64,000 nt of DNA, from positions 62,001-126,000 of the forward strand of contig JALOAL010000006.1 in NCBI GenBank assembly GCA_023228825.1, in the 5' to 3' direction. Source of the stretch: Dehalococcoidia bacterium (GTDB lineage: Bacteria; Chloroflexota; Dehalococcoidia; UBA2979). Under the pieces are notes generated by a model, which saw nothing but the letters and a program-made list of their open reading frames with translations, searched no databases and was not told the origin of the DNA. A program made the translations under genes and the position numbers. How positions within the stretch are numbered: the stretch's first letter is position 1; every line of letters starts with the position of its first letter. Shown one piece after another: positions 52,381 to 60,677 of the stretch.

Positions 52381-53325
52381 CTAGTTGGAGCCGCGCAGGC
52401 GCGGGTCCAACTTGTCGCGCAGGGCGTCGCCCAGCATGTTGAATGACCAGACGGTCACGAAGATCAACAGGCCGGGGAAGATCGCCAGGTGCGGCGCCCG
52501 CGTCAGGAACTCGCGCGCCTCGTTCAGCATGCGGCCCCAGGACGGAGCCGGCGGCTGCACGCCGTAGCCGAGGAACGACAGCGACGACTCCAGCAGCACG
52601 GACGAACCCACCAGCAGCGAGGCCGAGACCAGCACGATGCTGAACAGGTTCGGCACGATGTGCCGGGTCATGATGCGCATGTTCGTCGCGCCCAGCGACC
52701 GAGCGGCGTCCACGTACTGCTCCTCGCGCAGTGAGAGCGCCACGCTGCGCACCGTCCGTGACGAGTTCACCGCGTTCAGGATGGAGACAGACAGGATGAT
52801 GGCGAGGATGTCGCCCTGGATGAAGGCCACGTCCGGCATGCGCGGGGCCAGCACGGTCACGGCCAGGATCAGGAACACCAGGCCCGGCAGCGCCGCTCCG
52901 ATGTCGATGACACGCTGGAAGAGCGAGTCGAACCACCCGGAGTAGTAGCCGGAGACGGTGCCGATGGCCGTGGAGCCCGCCTTGGCGATGATCACCGTGC
53001 CGAAGCCGATGATGATCGAGGTGCGCGCCCCGTACACAATGCGCGCCCACACGTCACGCCCCAGGTCGTCCGTGCCCATCCAGTGACTGGCGCTGGGGCC
53101 CTGCAGGCGGTCCATGATGTTCTGCTTCAACGCGTCCTGCGCCGCCAGGGGCGTGAAGGCCCAGGGGATTGCAGCCATGGCGACCAGCACCACCACGAAG
53201 AAGAGGCCTATCGCTCCCAGGGGGTAGCGGGTGATGAACCGGAGCGTGGACTTGGAGGCCTTCCCAGCGAACGTCTGGGGGGCGGCCACCGCGCCTCGCT
53301 CAAGGGTTTGTTGTGCTGTAGCCAT
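52381..53325 (-). CDS. Oligopeptide/dipeptide-type ABC permease (DppC/OppC-like)
   Basis: 314 aa, six helices. After the first helix (YPLGAIGLFFVVVLVAMAAI) comes the OppC N-terminal pattern HWMGTDDLGRDVWARIVYGA; the cytoplasmic EAA-type loop is YVDAARSLGATNMRIMTRHI, and LESSLSFLGYGVQPPAPSWG is a family hallmark. Transports peptides, nickel or other solutes with a family 5 binding protein. ATG 53325 shares a base with the upstream permease stop (TAATG). No ATPase genes follow. Confidence 0.93.
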   Translation of the reverse strand: MATAQQTLERGAVAAPQTFAGKASKSTLRFITRYPLGAIGLFFVVVLVAMAAIPWAFTPLAAQDALKQNIMDRLQGPSASHWMGTDDLGRDVWARIVYGARTSIIIGFGTVIIAKAGSTAIGTVSGYYSGWFDSLFQRVIDIGAALPGLVFLILAVTVLAPRMPDVAFIQGDILAIILSVSILNAVNSSRTVRSVALSLREEQYVDAARSLGATNMRIMTRHIVPNLFSIVLVSASLLVGSSVLLESSLSFLGYGVQPPAPSWGRMLNEAREFLTRAPHLAIFPGLLIFVTVWSFNMLGDALRDKLDPRLRGSN

Positions 53326-54278
53326 TAGGAGTACCTAATCCTCGGGTTCAGGAACGAATACGCCATATCGACGGCCAGGTTGGCGAAGACCACCACGAGC
53401 GCGCCGATCAAGTTGATCGCCTGGACGACCGGAAGGTCTAACTGCCGGATGGATGAGAAGTAGTACCGGCCTACCCCAGGGATGGAGTAGATGCTCTCGA
53501 TGATCACGGAGCCGCCGATGATGCCCGGGATGAACAGGCCAATGACCGTCACCACGGGGATCAGCGCGTTCTTCAATGCGTGGCGGACCACCACCACCCG
53601 CTCGCGCAGGCCCTTGGACCAGGCGGTGCGGATGTAGTCCTGACGCATCACCTCCAGCATGGCGGTGCGCGTGAAACGCATGATGGTGCCGGAGCCCGAA
53701 GCGCCCAGGATCAAGGCCGGGACGATGGTGAACTTCAGGTTCCGGATTGGATCGTCGAAGAAGCCGACGTAGGAGGTGGAGGGCACCCCCCACTTGAAGT
53801 AGCGACCGGCCATGGTGATGAGCAGCAGCGCGATCCAGAAGTTCGGCGCTGCCAGCAGGCCAATGGCCAGCGTGCGGCCCGCGTTGTCGAACCAGGAGTT
53901 CTGGCGGATGGCGGAGAGGATGCCGATGGGGATGCCCAGGGCCAGGTTGATGACCAGCGCCATCACGCCCAACTGGGTGGTCACCACCAGGCGGTCCTGC
54001 AGTTCCGTGTTCACGGAGCGCCCGCTGAAGAACGACGTACCGAAGTCCAGGCGGGCAATCTCGCCCAACCACTTCACGTACTGCACCGGCACGGACTCAT
54101 CCAGGCCGAAGTCTTTGAGGATCGCCTCTCTCAGTTCTGGGCTCGCTGCACCGTAATCCCCCAGCAGGGTCGTCGTGACGTCGCCGGGCATGGAGCGCAG
54201 CATGACGAACACGAGGAACGTGACCCCGAGCATGGTGGGGATCATCAGGACAAGGCGACGAATCAAGTATTTCTGCAT
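53325..54278 (-). CDS. Oligopeptide/dipeptide-type ABC permease (DppB/OppB-like)
   Basis: 317 aa, six helices, partner of the following permease. KYLIRRLVLMIPTMLGVTFL opens the protein; RSMPGDVTTTLLGDYGAASP and LGEIARLDFGTSFFSGRSV are typical; the EAA-type loop is YIRTAWSKGLRERVVVVRHA, with IIESIYSIPGVGRYYFSSI near the end. ATG 54278 has GGGAGG five bases upstream; the frame is open further back but holds no family sequence. A strong hairpin lies upstream in the leader. Confidence 0.93.
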   Translation of the reverse strand: MQKYLIRRLVLMIPTMLGVTFLVFVMLRSMPGDVTTTLLGDYGAASPELREAILKDFGLDESVPVQYVKWLGEIARLDFGTSFFSGRSVNTELQDRLVVTTQLGVMALVINLALGIPIGILSAIRQNSWFDNAGRTLAIGLLAAPNFWIALLLITMAGRYFKWGVPSTSYVGFFDDPIRNLKFTIVPALILGASGSGTIMRFTRTAMLEVMRQDYIRTAWSKGLRERVVVVRHALKNALIPVVTVIGLFIPGIIGGSVIIESIYSIPGVGRYYFSSIRQLDLPVVQAINLIGALVVVFANLAVDMAYSFLNPRIRYS

Positions 54279-54362
54279 TCGACCTCCCGATGCCTCCGCG
54301 GGGGAACCACCGGCGCACTGGCCGGCGTGGTCGGTGACGCACCCGTGATCGGGGAGCCACCG

Positions 54363-54390
54363 TTCCGGACTGCCCCCTCGCAGTCCGGAA
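54363..54390 (-). promoter_or_regulatory. Perfect 11-bp hairpin upstream of permease operon
   Basis: TTCCGGACTGC, six-base loop, GCAGTCCGGAA, about 85 bases before the permease start in the 416-base gap (54279-54694) between divergent transcripts. Could be an RNA leader element or a protein-binding palindrome. No other feature recognised in this gap except the response regulator promoter. Confidence 0.5.
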
Positions 54391-54682
54391 TGAGGAGCAA
54401 CGGTCTGCGGATGGTGTGCGTAGCCATCCTGGCGGGATGGTACGACACTCGTGCTTCCGCAGGGGTGCATGGTGGCGGATGCGGCGAAAGTTGTCTAGGG
54501 GACTACCTTCACGTGCACGGAAGGGCTTCACCTACACGGAAGGGCTGCCTTCCCCAACCGACAGGCGCTCACCAGCCCTCAACCCCGCGTGCGGGCGTCA
54601 CCACGAGGGCGGCCGAGGGGCGCTGGTGCGCGCTCGGCCGGGGGGAAGTGCGTGACGGTAGGCGGAAATCTGACACTCCACG

Positions 54683-54688
54683 TACACT
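54683..54688 (+). promoter_or_regulatory. Leaderless-type -10 element for response regulator
   Basis: TACACT ends six bases before ATG 54695; no ribosome site. Confidence 0.55.
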
Positions 54689-54694
54689 CGTCCC

Positions 54695-55414
54695 ATGCGG
54701 GTACTTGTTGTCGATGACGAACCAGATGTCGTAGAGATCGTCAGGCTGACGTTCAATCTGCGTTGGCCAGACGCCGAGGTTTCTGCTTCCTCCACGGGCG
54801 AAGACGGCGTGTTCAGCGTGGAACGTGAGACGCCGGACATCGTCATCCTGGACATTGGACTGCCGGACATTGACGGCTTCGAGGTGTTGGAGCGCATCCG
54901 TCACTTCTCCGACGTCCCCGTGGTGATGCTGAGCGCACGTCACGAGGAGGTGGACAAGGTCAAGGGATTGGAACTGGGCGCCGACGATTACGTGACCAAG
55001 CCCTTCTCGCACATCGAACTGCTGGCGCGGGTGCGCGCGGTGCTGAGGCGGACGGAGTCACAGGTGCCGGCCAACGAGGGCCCGCCCTTCCAGGCCGGCC
55101 CCCTGCGGATCGACTACGGGAGCCGGGAGGTCACGGTGGACGGCGCGCAGGTGCGGCTGACGCCGATCGAGTACGGCCTGCTCTACCACCTCACGCGGAA
55201 CGAGAACCGCGTGCTCACCTTCCGCACCTTGCTGGCCAAGGTCTGGGGCCGGGAGTACATGGACGAGACGGACTACCTGAAGGTCCACATCCAGCACCTG
55301 CGCCGCAAACTGGGCGACGATCCGCACAATGACCCGATGGTCGTGAACGAGCGGGGCGTGGGCTACAAGTTCGTCCGGCGTGAGCGGCGCCCTGCCGAGA
55401 CGGGCCGCGCCTGA
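54695..55414 (+). CDS. OmpR/PhoB-type response regulator
   Basis: 239 aa: receiver domain (1-118) with acidic pocket VVDDEPD, phospho-acceptor Asp 53 (IVILDIGLPDIDGF) and Lys 102 (VTKPFS), then a winged-helix DNA-binding domain (~140-232) with LTPIEYGLLYHLTRNENRVL and YLKVHIQHLRRKLGDD. Its stop overlaps the next ATG by one base. The likely partner kinase is two genes downstream. Confidence 0.95.
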   Translation: MRVLVVDDEPDVVEIVRLTFNLRWPDAEVSASSTGEDGVFSVERETPDIVILDIGLPDIDGFEVLERIRHFSDVPVVMLSARHEEVDKVKGLELGADDYVTKPFSHIELLARVRAVLRRTESQVPANEGPPFQAGPLRIDYGSREVTVDGAQVRLTPIEYGLLYHLTRNENRVLTFRTLLAKVWGREYMDETDYLKVHIQHLRRKLGDDPHNDPMVVNERGVGYKFVRRERRPAETGRA

Positions 55415-56778
55415 TGAACCGTCCGCCCGAGGGCAGCGCGGACGGCAGGGAGGGCTCGTCCAGCGTCCTGCGCGCGGTGGGATCGCTGCTGGTCGCCCTC
55501 TCCGGCGGCGATGACAGCGCGGCACAGCGCCTGCTGGGCGACCTGCAGCAGGGCGCCGCGCCGCCCCCCACCCCTCGGGCGCCGGACTACCGGGAGTACC
55601 AGGATGATCGCGGGGACTATCGCGAGCCGCAGCCCCGCCGCGAGGTGGCCCCTGAGATGCAGGGCGAGGTGGAGTTCATCCTGAGCGACGCCCGGGCCAG
55701 GGCGCAGCGCATCCTGGACGACTCCATGGAGCGCGCCCGCGAACTGGTGCGGCGCGAACGCACCTCATTCGCCGGCTATGGCGGCGTGGACCCACGGGCG
55801 TTCGATGACCTGCGCCGCTCCATCCACGGACTGGTCACCGAGGTGCGCGACATCCAGCAGCGCCTGGGCCGCATCGAGGCGTTGCTCCGCCCGGAGGCTG
55901 CCCCCGTGCGTGAGTCCACCCGGCCCGCCTACGCGCCGCCCGCCTACGCGCCGCCTGCCTACGAGCCGCCTGCCTACGAGCCACCAAGGTACGAGGCGCC
56001 GGTGTCCGAACAGCCGGTGTCCGCTCCCATGTACCGCCCGGCGCACACGCCCCAGCCCACGGAGCAGGAACAGCCGCCGGCGCCGTCCTACGAGCCGCCT
56101 CGATACGCTCGATACGAGGGGGCTCCCGGGCAGGACTTCCCGAACTGGCCCTCGTCGGTGCCGCCGGCGACGGGGCCGGAGATGCACGAGGCCCAGCAGC
56201 AGCCCGAAGCCCAGCAGCAGCCCGAGGCCCAGCAGCCGGCACTCTCGCCATCACCGGCGCCAGCCCCGCCGCGCTCCTCGTTCAGCCCAGCCCCGCCGCG
56301 CTCCTCGTTCAGCGTGGTGCCGCCGGACCGGCGCGACTGGTCGGACGCCGGCGCTCTGCCGCAGGAGGAGCCGCACGAGGGCCCCTGGTCGCGCGCCTCG
56401 GCAGCCGCAGGCGTGCCTGGATCGGCGGAGGCCGCGCCGTCGCCGGCCGCATGGCCCGAGCCCGCGCCGGCGTCCGTGCCGTCAGGCGCAGACATCGCCA
56501 CGTTCTTGCCGGCGGACGGCGCGATCACCCTGCGCATCACGCCCGTGGCCGGCTTCCAGGGCCTCATGCGGGTGCAGGATGCCCTGGCGCGGCTGCCCGC
56601 CGTGCGCTCCGCAGCGGTGGAGGCGTACAGTCAGGGCGAGGCGCGTCTGCGGGTGGAACTTGCGGACACCACCGACTCCGAGGACCTGGCGGCTGGCCTG
56701 GGCCGCGCGCTGAATGAACCGGCCCATGTCCGCGAGGCCTCCGAGCCGGCTCGACAACTTCTGATCGCGCTGCGCTAG
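55414..56778 (+). CDS. Coiled-coil, Pro-rich protein between response regulator and kinase
   Basis: 454 aa, not assigned to a family. Layout: short N-terminus; helical segment (~85-165) with VEFILSDARARAQRILDD, similar in character to DivIVA-type coiled coils; long Pro/Tyr/Gln-rich stretch (~165-345) with APPAYEPPAYEPP and EAQQQP repeats; and a compact C-terminal domain (~370-450) DGAITLRITPVAGFQGLM, RVQDALARLPAVRSAAVEAY that looks like a ferredoxin-fold module. Could be a scaffold for the signalling pair. Cytoplasmic: no signal or membrane segment. Overlaps the regulator stop. Confidence 0.65.
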   Translation: MNRPPEGSADGREGSSSVLRAVGSLLVALSGGDDSAAQRLLGDLQQGAAPPPTPRAPDYREYQDDRGDYREPQPRREVAPEMQGEVEFILSDARARAQRILDDSMERARELVRRERTSFAGYGGVDPRAFDDLRRSIHGLVTEVRDIQQRLGRIEALLRPEAAPVRESTRPAYAPPAYAPPAYEPPAYEPPRYEAPVSEQPVSAPMYRPAHTPQPTEQEQPPAPSYEPPRYARYEGAPGQDFPNWPSSVPPATGPEMHEAQQQPEAQQQPEAQQPALSPSPAPAPPRSSFSPAPPRSSFSVVPPDRRDWSDAGALPQEEPHEGPWSRASAAAGVPGSAEAAPSPAAWPEPAPASVPSGADIATFLPADGAITLRITPVAGFQGLMRVQDALARLPAVRSAAVEAYSQGEARLRVELADTTDSEDLAAGLGRALNEPAHVREASEPARQLLIALR

Positions 56779-56910
56779 CCTGGCGCGCCCCGCGGCGGGG
56801 GCCTGCGGGAGGAACTGCCGCGTGCCATCTCACCTCACCCAGCACGCCAGCCAGCGCCTCAGCCAGCGCACCAGAACGCCACGCCTCGGCCAGCGGTGGG
56901 AGAGCGCGGC

Positions 56911-58311
56911 GTGAGCGCCATGCAACGCGTCCGCACCGGACAGCGCCGCGTGTGGCTGGCCTTCGTCGCCGTCATCGTGCTGCTCGTCGGAGCGCACGCC
57001 GCGCTCGAAGTGGCGGTGGCGCCAGACCTCGATCCGCTCATCTACGCCATCGACGCCGGCACGGCGCTCGTCCTGGTGCTGGCGTTCACGCTCTACCTCC
57101 GCTGGGTCGCGCGCGAACGCCGCCGCGAGGCGATCGAGCGCCTGCTGCTGGACCTGCTCTCCGTGCCTCGGAACATCGAGGCCACCGCCACGGAGACGCT
57201 GAAGGCGCTGGCGGAGGCCCGCCTGGGCGAGGCGATGCTCGTGGCGATCGCCGGGGACGGGGACCGGGACGGCGCGCTGCGGCCGGTGGCCACGCACGGC
57301 TACCCGCGCGGCTGGGCGGCGCAGTCGCCGCCGCCACCGGAGCGCCTGGCGGAACGGCCGGAACTCACGCACCCGAAGGCCCAGCACGCCTGGCTGGAGC
57401 CCGCCGCATCGCGCGTGGGGAAGCGTCCGTGGGTGGCGGAGGTCCCGCTCCGCAGCGGCCCGGACGCGCTCGGCGTGCTGTGGATCGTGGCGCGGCGGCC
57501 GGGCGTGCTGAAGGACGCCACGGTGCTGGGCCTCCTCAGCACACGCCTCGGCGCGGCGTTTGACCACGCCGCGCTCTACGAGGCCGCCTACGCGCGCGAG
57601 CGCGACCTGGAGGGTCTGGAGACACGCCGGCGCGAGTTCATGGCAGCCATCGCCCACGAGATCCGGACGCCGCTGACCTCCATCCAGGCCTTTGCGGACC
57701 TGCTGCAGATGGGGCAGGGCGAGATGGACGAGACTGCCGGCCAACTCGTCACCTCGCTGGGCCAGGGCGTGATGCGCCTTTCCTCGCTCGTGAACGACCT
57801 CATCGACCTCGGGCGGGCGGGGCAGGCGTCCTACGCCTTCCAGCGTGACGAGGTGGACCTGGGCGCGGTGGTGCGCTCGGCGGAGGCCACGCTACGCCCG
57901 GCGCTGATGCTCCGCGAGCAGTCGGTGGAGTTGGACCTGCCGCCGGAGGGCCCGGTGGTGAGGACGGATCGTCGCGTGATGGAGCAGGTGACGCTGAACC
58001 TCATCTCCAACGCCAACCGCCACGGCCCGCCCGGCGGCGCGATCGCGGTCACGCTGCGCACCACCTCGGACGGGGGCGCTCGGCTGGAGGTGGTGGACAA
58101 CGGCCCCGGCATCCCGGAGGTGGAACGGGAGCGCATCTTCCAGCCGTACTATCGCATTGCGAAGGACACGGGCGTCCCCGTCCCCGGATCCGGCCTGGGG
58201 CTGGCGGTGGCCCGCCAGTTGCTGGACCAGTGCGGCGGTCGTATCTGGGTGGAGGCCGATCCGGAGGGGGGCGCCCGCTTCTGCGTGGAACTGCGCGCCA
58301 ACGGCGGCTAA
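56911..58311 (+). CDS. Membrane-anchored sensor histidine kinase
   Basis: 466 aa. Two helices (VWLAFVAVIVLLVGAHAALE and IDAGTALVLVLAFTLYL) with a short external loop, a GAF-like domain (~85-220), HisKA with His ~249 (FMAAIAHEIRTPLTSIQAF), and HATPase with NLISNANRHGPPGG, VVDNGPGIPEVER and GSGLGLAVARQLL. GGGAGA lies seven bases before GTG 56911; GTG 56896 and ATG 56920 are in frame. Probably phosphorylates the regulator at 54.7 kb. Confidence 0.9.
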   Translation: MSAMQRVRTGQRRVWLAFVAVIVLLVGAHAALEVAVAPDLDPLIYAIDAGTALVLVLAFTLYLRWVARERRREAIERLLLDLLSVPRNIEATATETLKALAEARLGEAMLVAIAGDGDRDGALRPVATHGYPRGWAAQSPPPPERLAERPELTHPKAQHAWLEPAASRVGKRPWVAEVPLRSGPDALGVLWIVARRPGVLKDATVLGLLSTRLGAAFDHAALYEAAYARERDLEGLETRRREFMAAIAHEIRTPLTSIQAFADLLQMGQGEMDETAGQLVTSLGQGVMRLSSLVNDLIDLGRAGQASYAFQRDEVDLGAVVRSAEATLRPALMLREQSVELDLPPEGPVVRTDRRVMEQVTLNLISNANRHGPPGGAIAVTLRTTSDGGARLEVVDNGPGIPEVERERIFQPYYRIAKDTGVPVPGSGLGLAVARQLLDQCGGRIWVEADPEGGARFCVELRANGG

Positions 58312-58360
58312 GGCCAGCCCTCGCGTGCTCGTACTCGGGGCGTGCGGGGCGCGTGGGCCA

Positions 58361-58366
58361 TAAGAT
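58361..58366 (+). promoter_or_regulatory. Leaderless-type -10 element for recF
   Basis: TAAGAT ends seven bases before ATG 58374. Confidence 0.5.
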
Positions 58367-58373
58367 CGCGCGA

Positions 58374-59543
58374 ATGCACATCGCCCACCTCACGCTGACC
58401 AACGTGCGCTCGTTCCGCCGCCTGGACCTGGCCCTGGAGCCGGGGCGGCACGTCATCGCCGGCGACAACGCACAGGGCAAGAGCAACCTGCTGGAGGCCG
58501 TCCAGATGCTCGCCACCGCCCGCACGCTGCGAGGTGGCACAGACCTCGACGTGATCTCGTGGCCGGCGGTGGAGGAGGATCCGCTGCCCGTCGCGCGGCT
58601 GGAGGCCGCGGTGCAGACGGCGCAGGGGAAGCGCACGCTGGAGATCGCCGTGATCGCGCAGGAGACGCCGCCCGGCATGCGCCCCACGCGCGCGTCTCGA
58701 CGCTTCCGGGTGAACGGCGTGGCCCGACGCGCGTCCGACCTGATCGGCCAGTTGCGGGTGGTGATGTTCTCCGCGGACGACCTGGAGATCATTGCCGGTG
58801 CGCCCGCCGTGCGACGCCGCTACCTGGACATCACCCTCTCGCAGTTCGACGGTGCGTACCTGCGCGCCCTGCAGCGCTACGGTCGCGTGCTGGAGCAGCG
58901 CAACTCCCTGCTCCGCAAACTGCAGGAGCGCCGAGGCCGCCCGGACGAGTTGGACTTCTGGGACGACGAACTCGCCTCCACCGGCGCGCTCATCGCCCAG
59001 CGCCGGGCGGACGCCATCCGCGCGCTCGCTCGCGACGCGGCCGAGCGCTACGCCGAACTCGCGCCGTCCGAGGCGGAAGACCTGGCCATCTGCTACGTGC
59101 CCCGCCTGCCGCCCGCCGTGGCCGAGGCGATCCGTGAGCATGACCTGGCGGACCGTCTCCGCGCCACGCTGGTGGAGGAACGGCGAGAGGACATCCTGCG
59201 CGGGGTCACCCGCTGGGGGCCGCATCGGGACGACGTGCAGTTCCTGATCGGGGGGCGCCACGCGGGCAACAGCGCCTCACGAGGTCAGCAGCGCACCGCC
59301 GCGCTGGCGCTGCGGCTGGCCGAGGTGGAGTTGTCCACCCGCCGCAGTGGCGACGCCCCCGTGCTGCTGCTGGACGACATCCTGTCCGAACTCGACCCTG
59401 CCCGTCGCGAGCGCATCCTGCAGGTCGCGTACGGCGTGGACCAGGTGCTCATCACCACCCCGGACGAGGACCGCCCCTCGCGCGAGGAGATGCCGGACGC
59501 CGTCCGCTACCGGCTGGCGGAGGGCATCCTCACCCGCCAGTAG
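58374..59543 (+). CDS. recF: DNA replication/repair protein RecF
   Basis: SMC-like ATPase that helps load RecA at gaps with RecO and RecR. 389 aa, slightly longer than the usual ~360. Walker A GDNAQGKSNLLEAV (30-43), a helical arm, signature ASRGQQRTAALALRLAEVEL and Walker B VLLLDDILSELD. ATG 58374 starts the family pattern MHIAHLTLTNVRSF and follows TAAGAT by seven bases. It is not beside dnaA/dnaN/gyrB here. The 3' end overlaps the convergent lipid kinase gene by 14 bases. Confidence 0.95.
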   Translation: MHIAHLTLTNVRSFRRLDLALEPGRHVIAGDNAQGKSNLLEAVQMLATARTLRGGTDLDVISWPAVEEDPLPVARLEAAVQTAQGKRTLEIAVIAQETPPGMRPTRASRRFRVNGVARRASDLIGQLRVVMFSADDLEIIAGAPAVRRRYLDITLSQFDGAYLRALQRYGRVLEQRNSLLRKLQERRGRPDELDFWDDELASTGALIAQRRADAIRALARDAAERYAELAPSEAEDLAICYVPRLPPAVAEAIREHDLADRLRATLVEERREDILRGVTRWGPHRDDVQFLIGGRHAGNSASRGQQRTAALALRLAEVELSTRRSGDAPVLLLDDILSELDPARRERILQVAYGVDQVLITTPDEDRPSREEMPDAVRYRLAEGILTRQ

Positions 59544-60549
59544 GAGTGGGGCCTGGGGCGCCGGGCTGCGGCGCACCAAAGAGCGGGTTCGGTCCCGGCG
59601 CCACCAGTACCCGCAGGCGCGTAGGGGCCACCGTGAGGAGGAGCGGACGGGCGGAGTCGCAGACCGCGAAGGCCTCGCCGTCCAGTTGCAGCGGCAGGGG
59701 GCGCTCTGGCCGTAGCAGGAAGCGCGCGCCGCGCTCGTACGCCACGCGTGGCGCTCTTGCTGCGTGCCAGCCGCTGCGACGCCGCGCGACGCCCCGCACC
59801 AGGTGGCCTCCGGCGTCCAGCAGCCCTCTGACGCCCGCGCGCGCCTCGAACGTCACCAGGTCCAGCAGGCCGTCGTCCATCTCCGCGGCGGAGGCGATGC
59901 GCGCGACGCCGCCGTAGAGCCGGCTGTTCCCCGCCACCGCGAGGACGAGCGAGCGCCGCACCGCCTCCGGGCCGCCCTCCGTGTCTCGCTCGATGACGCA
60001 GAGTGTGGGGCGCTGGCGCCGCAGGACGTCCGCGCCGGCGACGATGAACGCTCCCTGCGCGAGCCAGCGCTTGAGGCGCGGCATCCCGTCCACGCGCGCC
60101 ACCACCGCCGCGTCCAGCCCGACCCCGCACATCAGGAGAAACGCGCGCTCCGCCTCGCCCACCGTCGCCACGCCCACGTCCACGGGGGCGGTGTGGAAGC
60201 GCTCCAGCAGCGCCAGCGCGCCCTCCGGGTCGAGCGGCACGCGGGCCTCGTGCGCCCACACGTTGGCCGTGCCCGCCGGCACCACGCCCACCACCGTCTC
60301 CGCGTGTCCGGAACGGCGCACGGCCTCCACCACGCCGTTGAGCGTGCCGTCCCCCCCGCAGGCGAGCACCGCCCGCACGCCCTGCGACGGAGCGCGAGCC
60401 ACGCGGTCCCGCAGGTCGCTGGCGCTGGCCGTCTCCACCACCTCCACGTCCCAGGAGGGCGCGGCGGCGGTCGCGGCGAAGCGGAGGCGCGCGGCGGGTA
60501 CGGCGCGGCGGGCGCGAGGGTTGCGGACGATCAGCGCGCGAGGTCGCAT
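59530..60549 (-). CDS. Diacylglycerol kinase-family lipid kinase
   Basis: 339 aa, DAGK catalytic domain: IVRNPRARR at the start, VLACGGDGTLNGVVEAVRR (nucleotide-binding GGDGT), VGVVPAGTANVWA (the usual GTxND is GTANV here), MCGVGLDAAVVARVDGMPR and LQLDGEAFAV near the C-terminus. Phosphorylates diacylglycerol, sphingosine-like or another lipid alcohol. ATG 60549 follows TAGCAT by seven bases. Ends in Pro/Gly-rich low complexity. Confidence 0.9.
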   Translation of the reverse strand: MRPRALIVRNPRARRAVPAARLRFAATAAAPSWDVEVVETASASDLRDRVARAPSQGVRAVLACGGDGTLNGVVEAVRRSGHAETVVGVVPAGTANVWAHEARVPLDPEGALALLERFHTAPVDVGVATVGEAERAFLLMCGVGLDAAVVARVDGMPRLKRWLAQGAFIVAGADVLRRQRPTLCVIERDTEGGPEAVRRSLVLAVAGNSRLYGGVARIASAAEMDDGLLDLVTFEARAGVRGLLDAGGHLVRGVARRRSGWHAARAPRVAYERGARFLLRPERPLPLQLDGEAFAVCDSARPLLLTVAPTRLRVLVAPGPNPLFGAPQPGAPGPTPTGG

Positions 60550-60556
60550 GCCAGTG

Positions 60557-60562
60557 ATGCTA
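60557..60562 (-). promoter_or_regulatory. Leaderless-type -10 element for lipid kinase
   Basis: TAGCAT on the minus strand ends seven bases before ATG 60549. Confidence 0.5.
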
Positions 60563-60639
60563 GCCGCCCGCGCCGGCCGGTAGACACCCCTCGAGGATGG
60601 GAGGCCTCGATACCCGGCGCTCACAGGGGGGGGCTTCGT

Positions 60640-60645
60640 TATCAT
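60640..60645 (+). promoter_or_regulatory. -10 element for VOC gene
   Basis: TATCAT, eight bases before an in-frame GTG (60654) and 32 before the preferred ATG 60678. Confidence 0.4.
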
Positions 60646-60677
60646 CTCCGGGCGTGCTCGTGGTGAGCGGAGGAACG

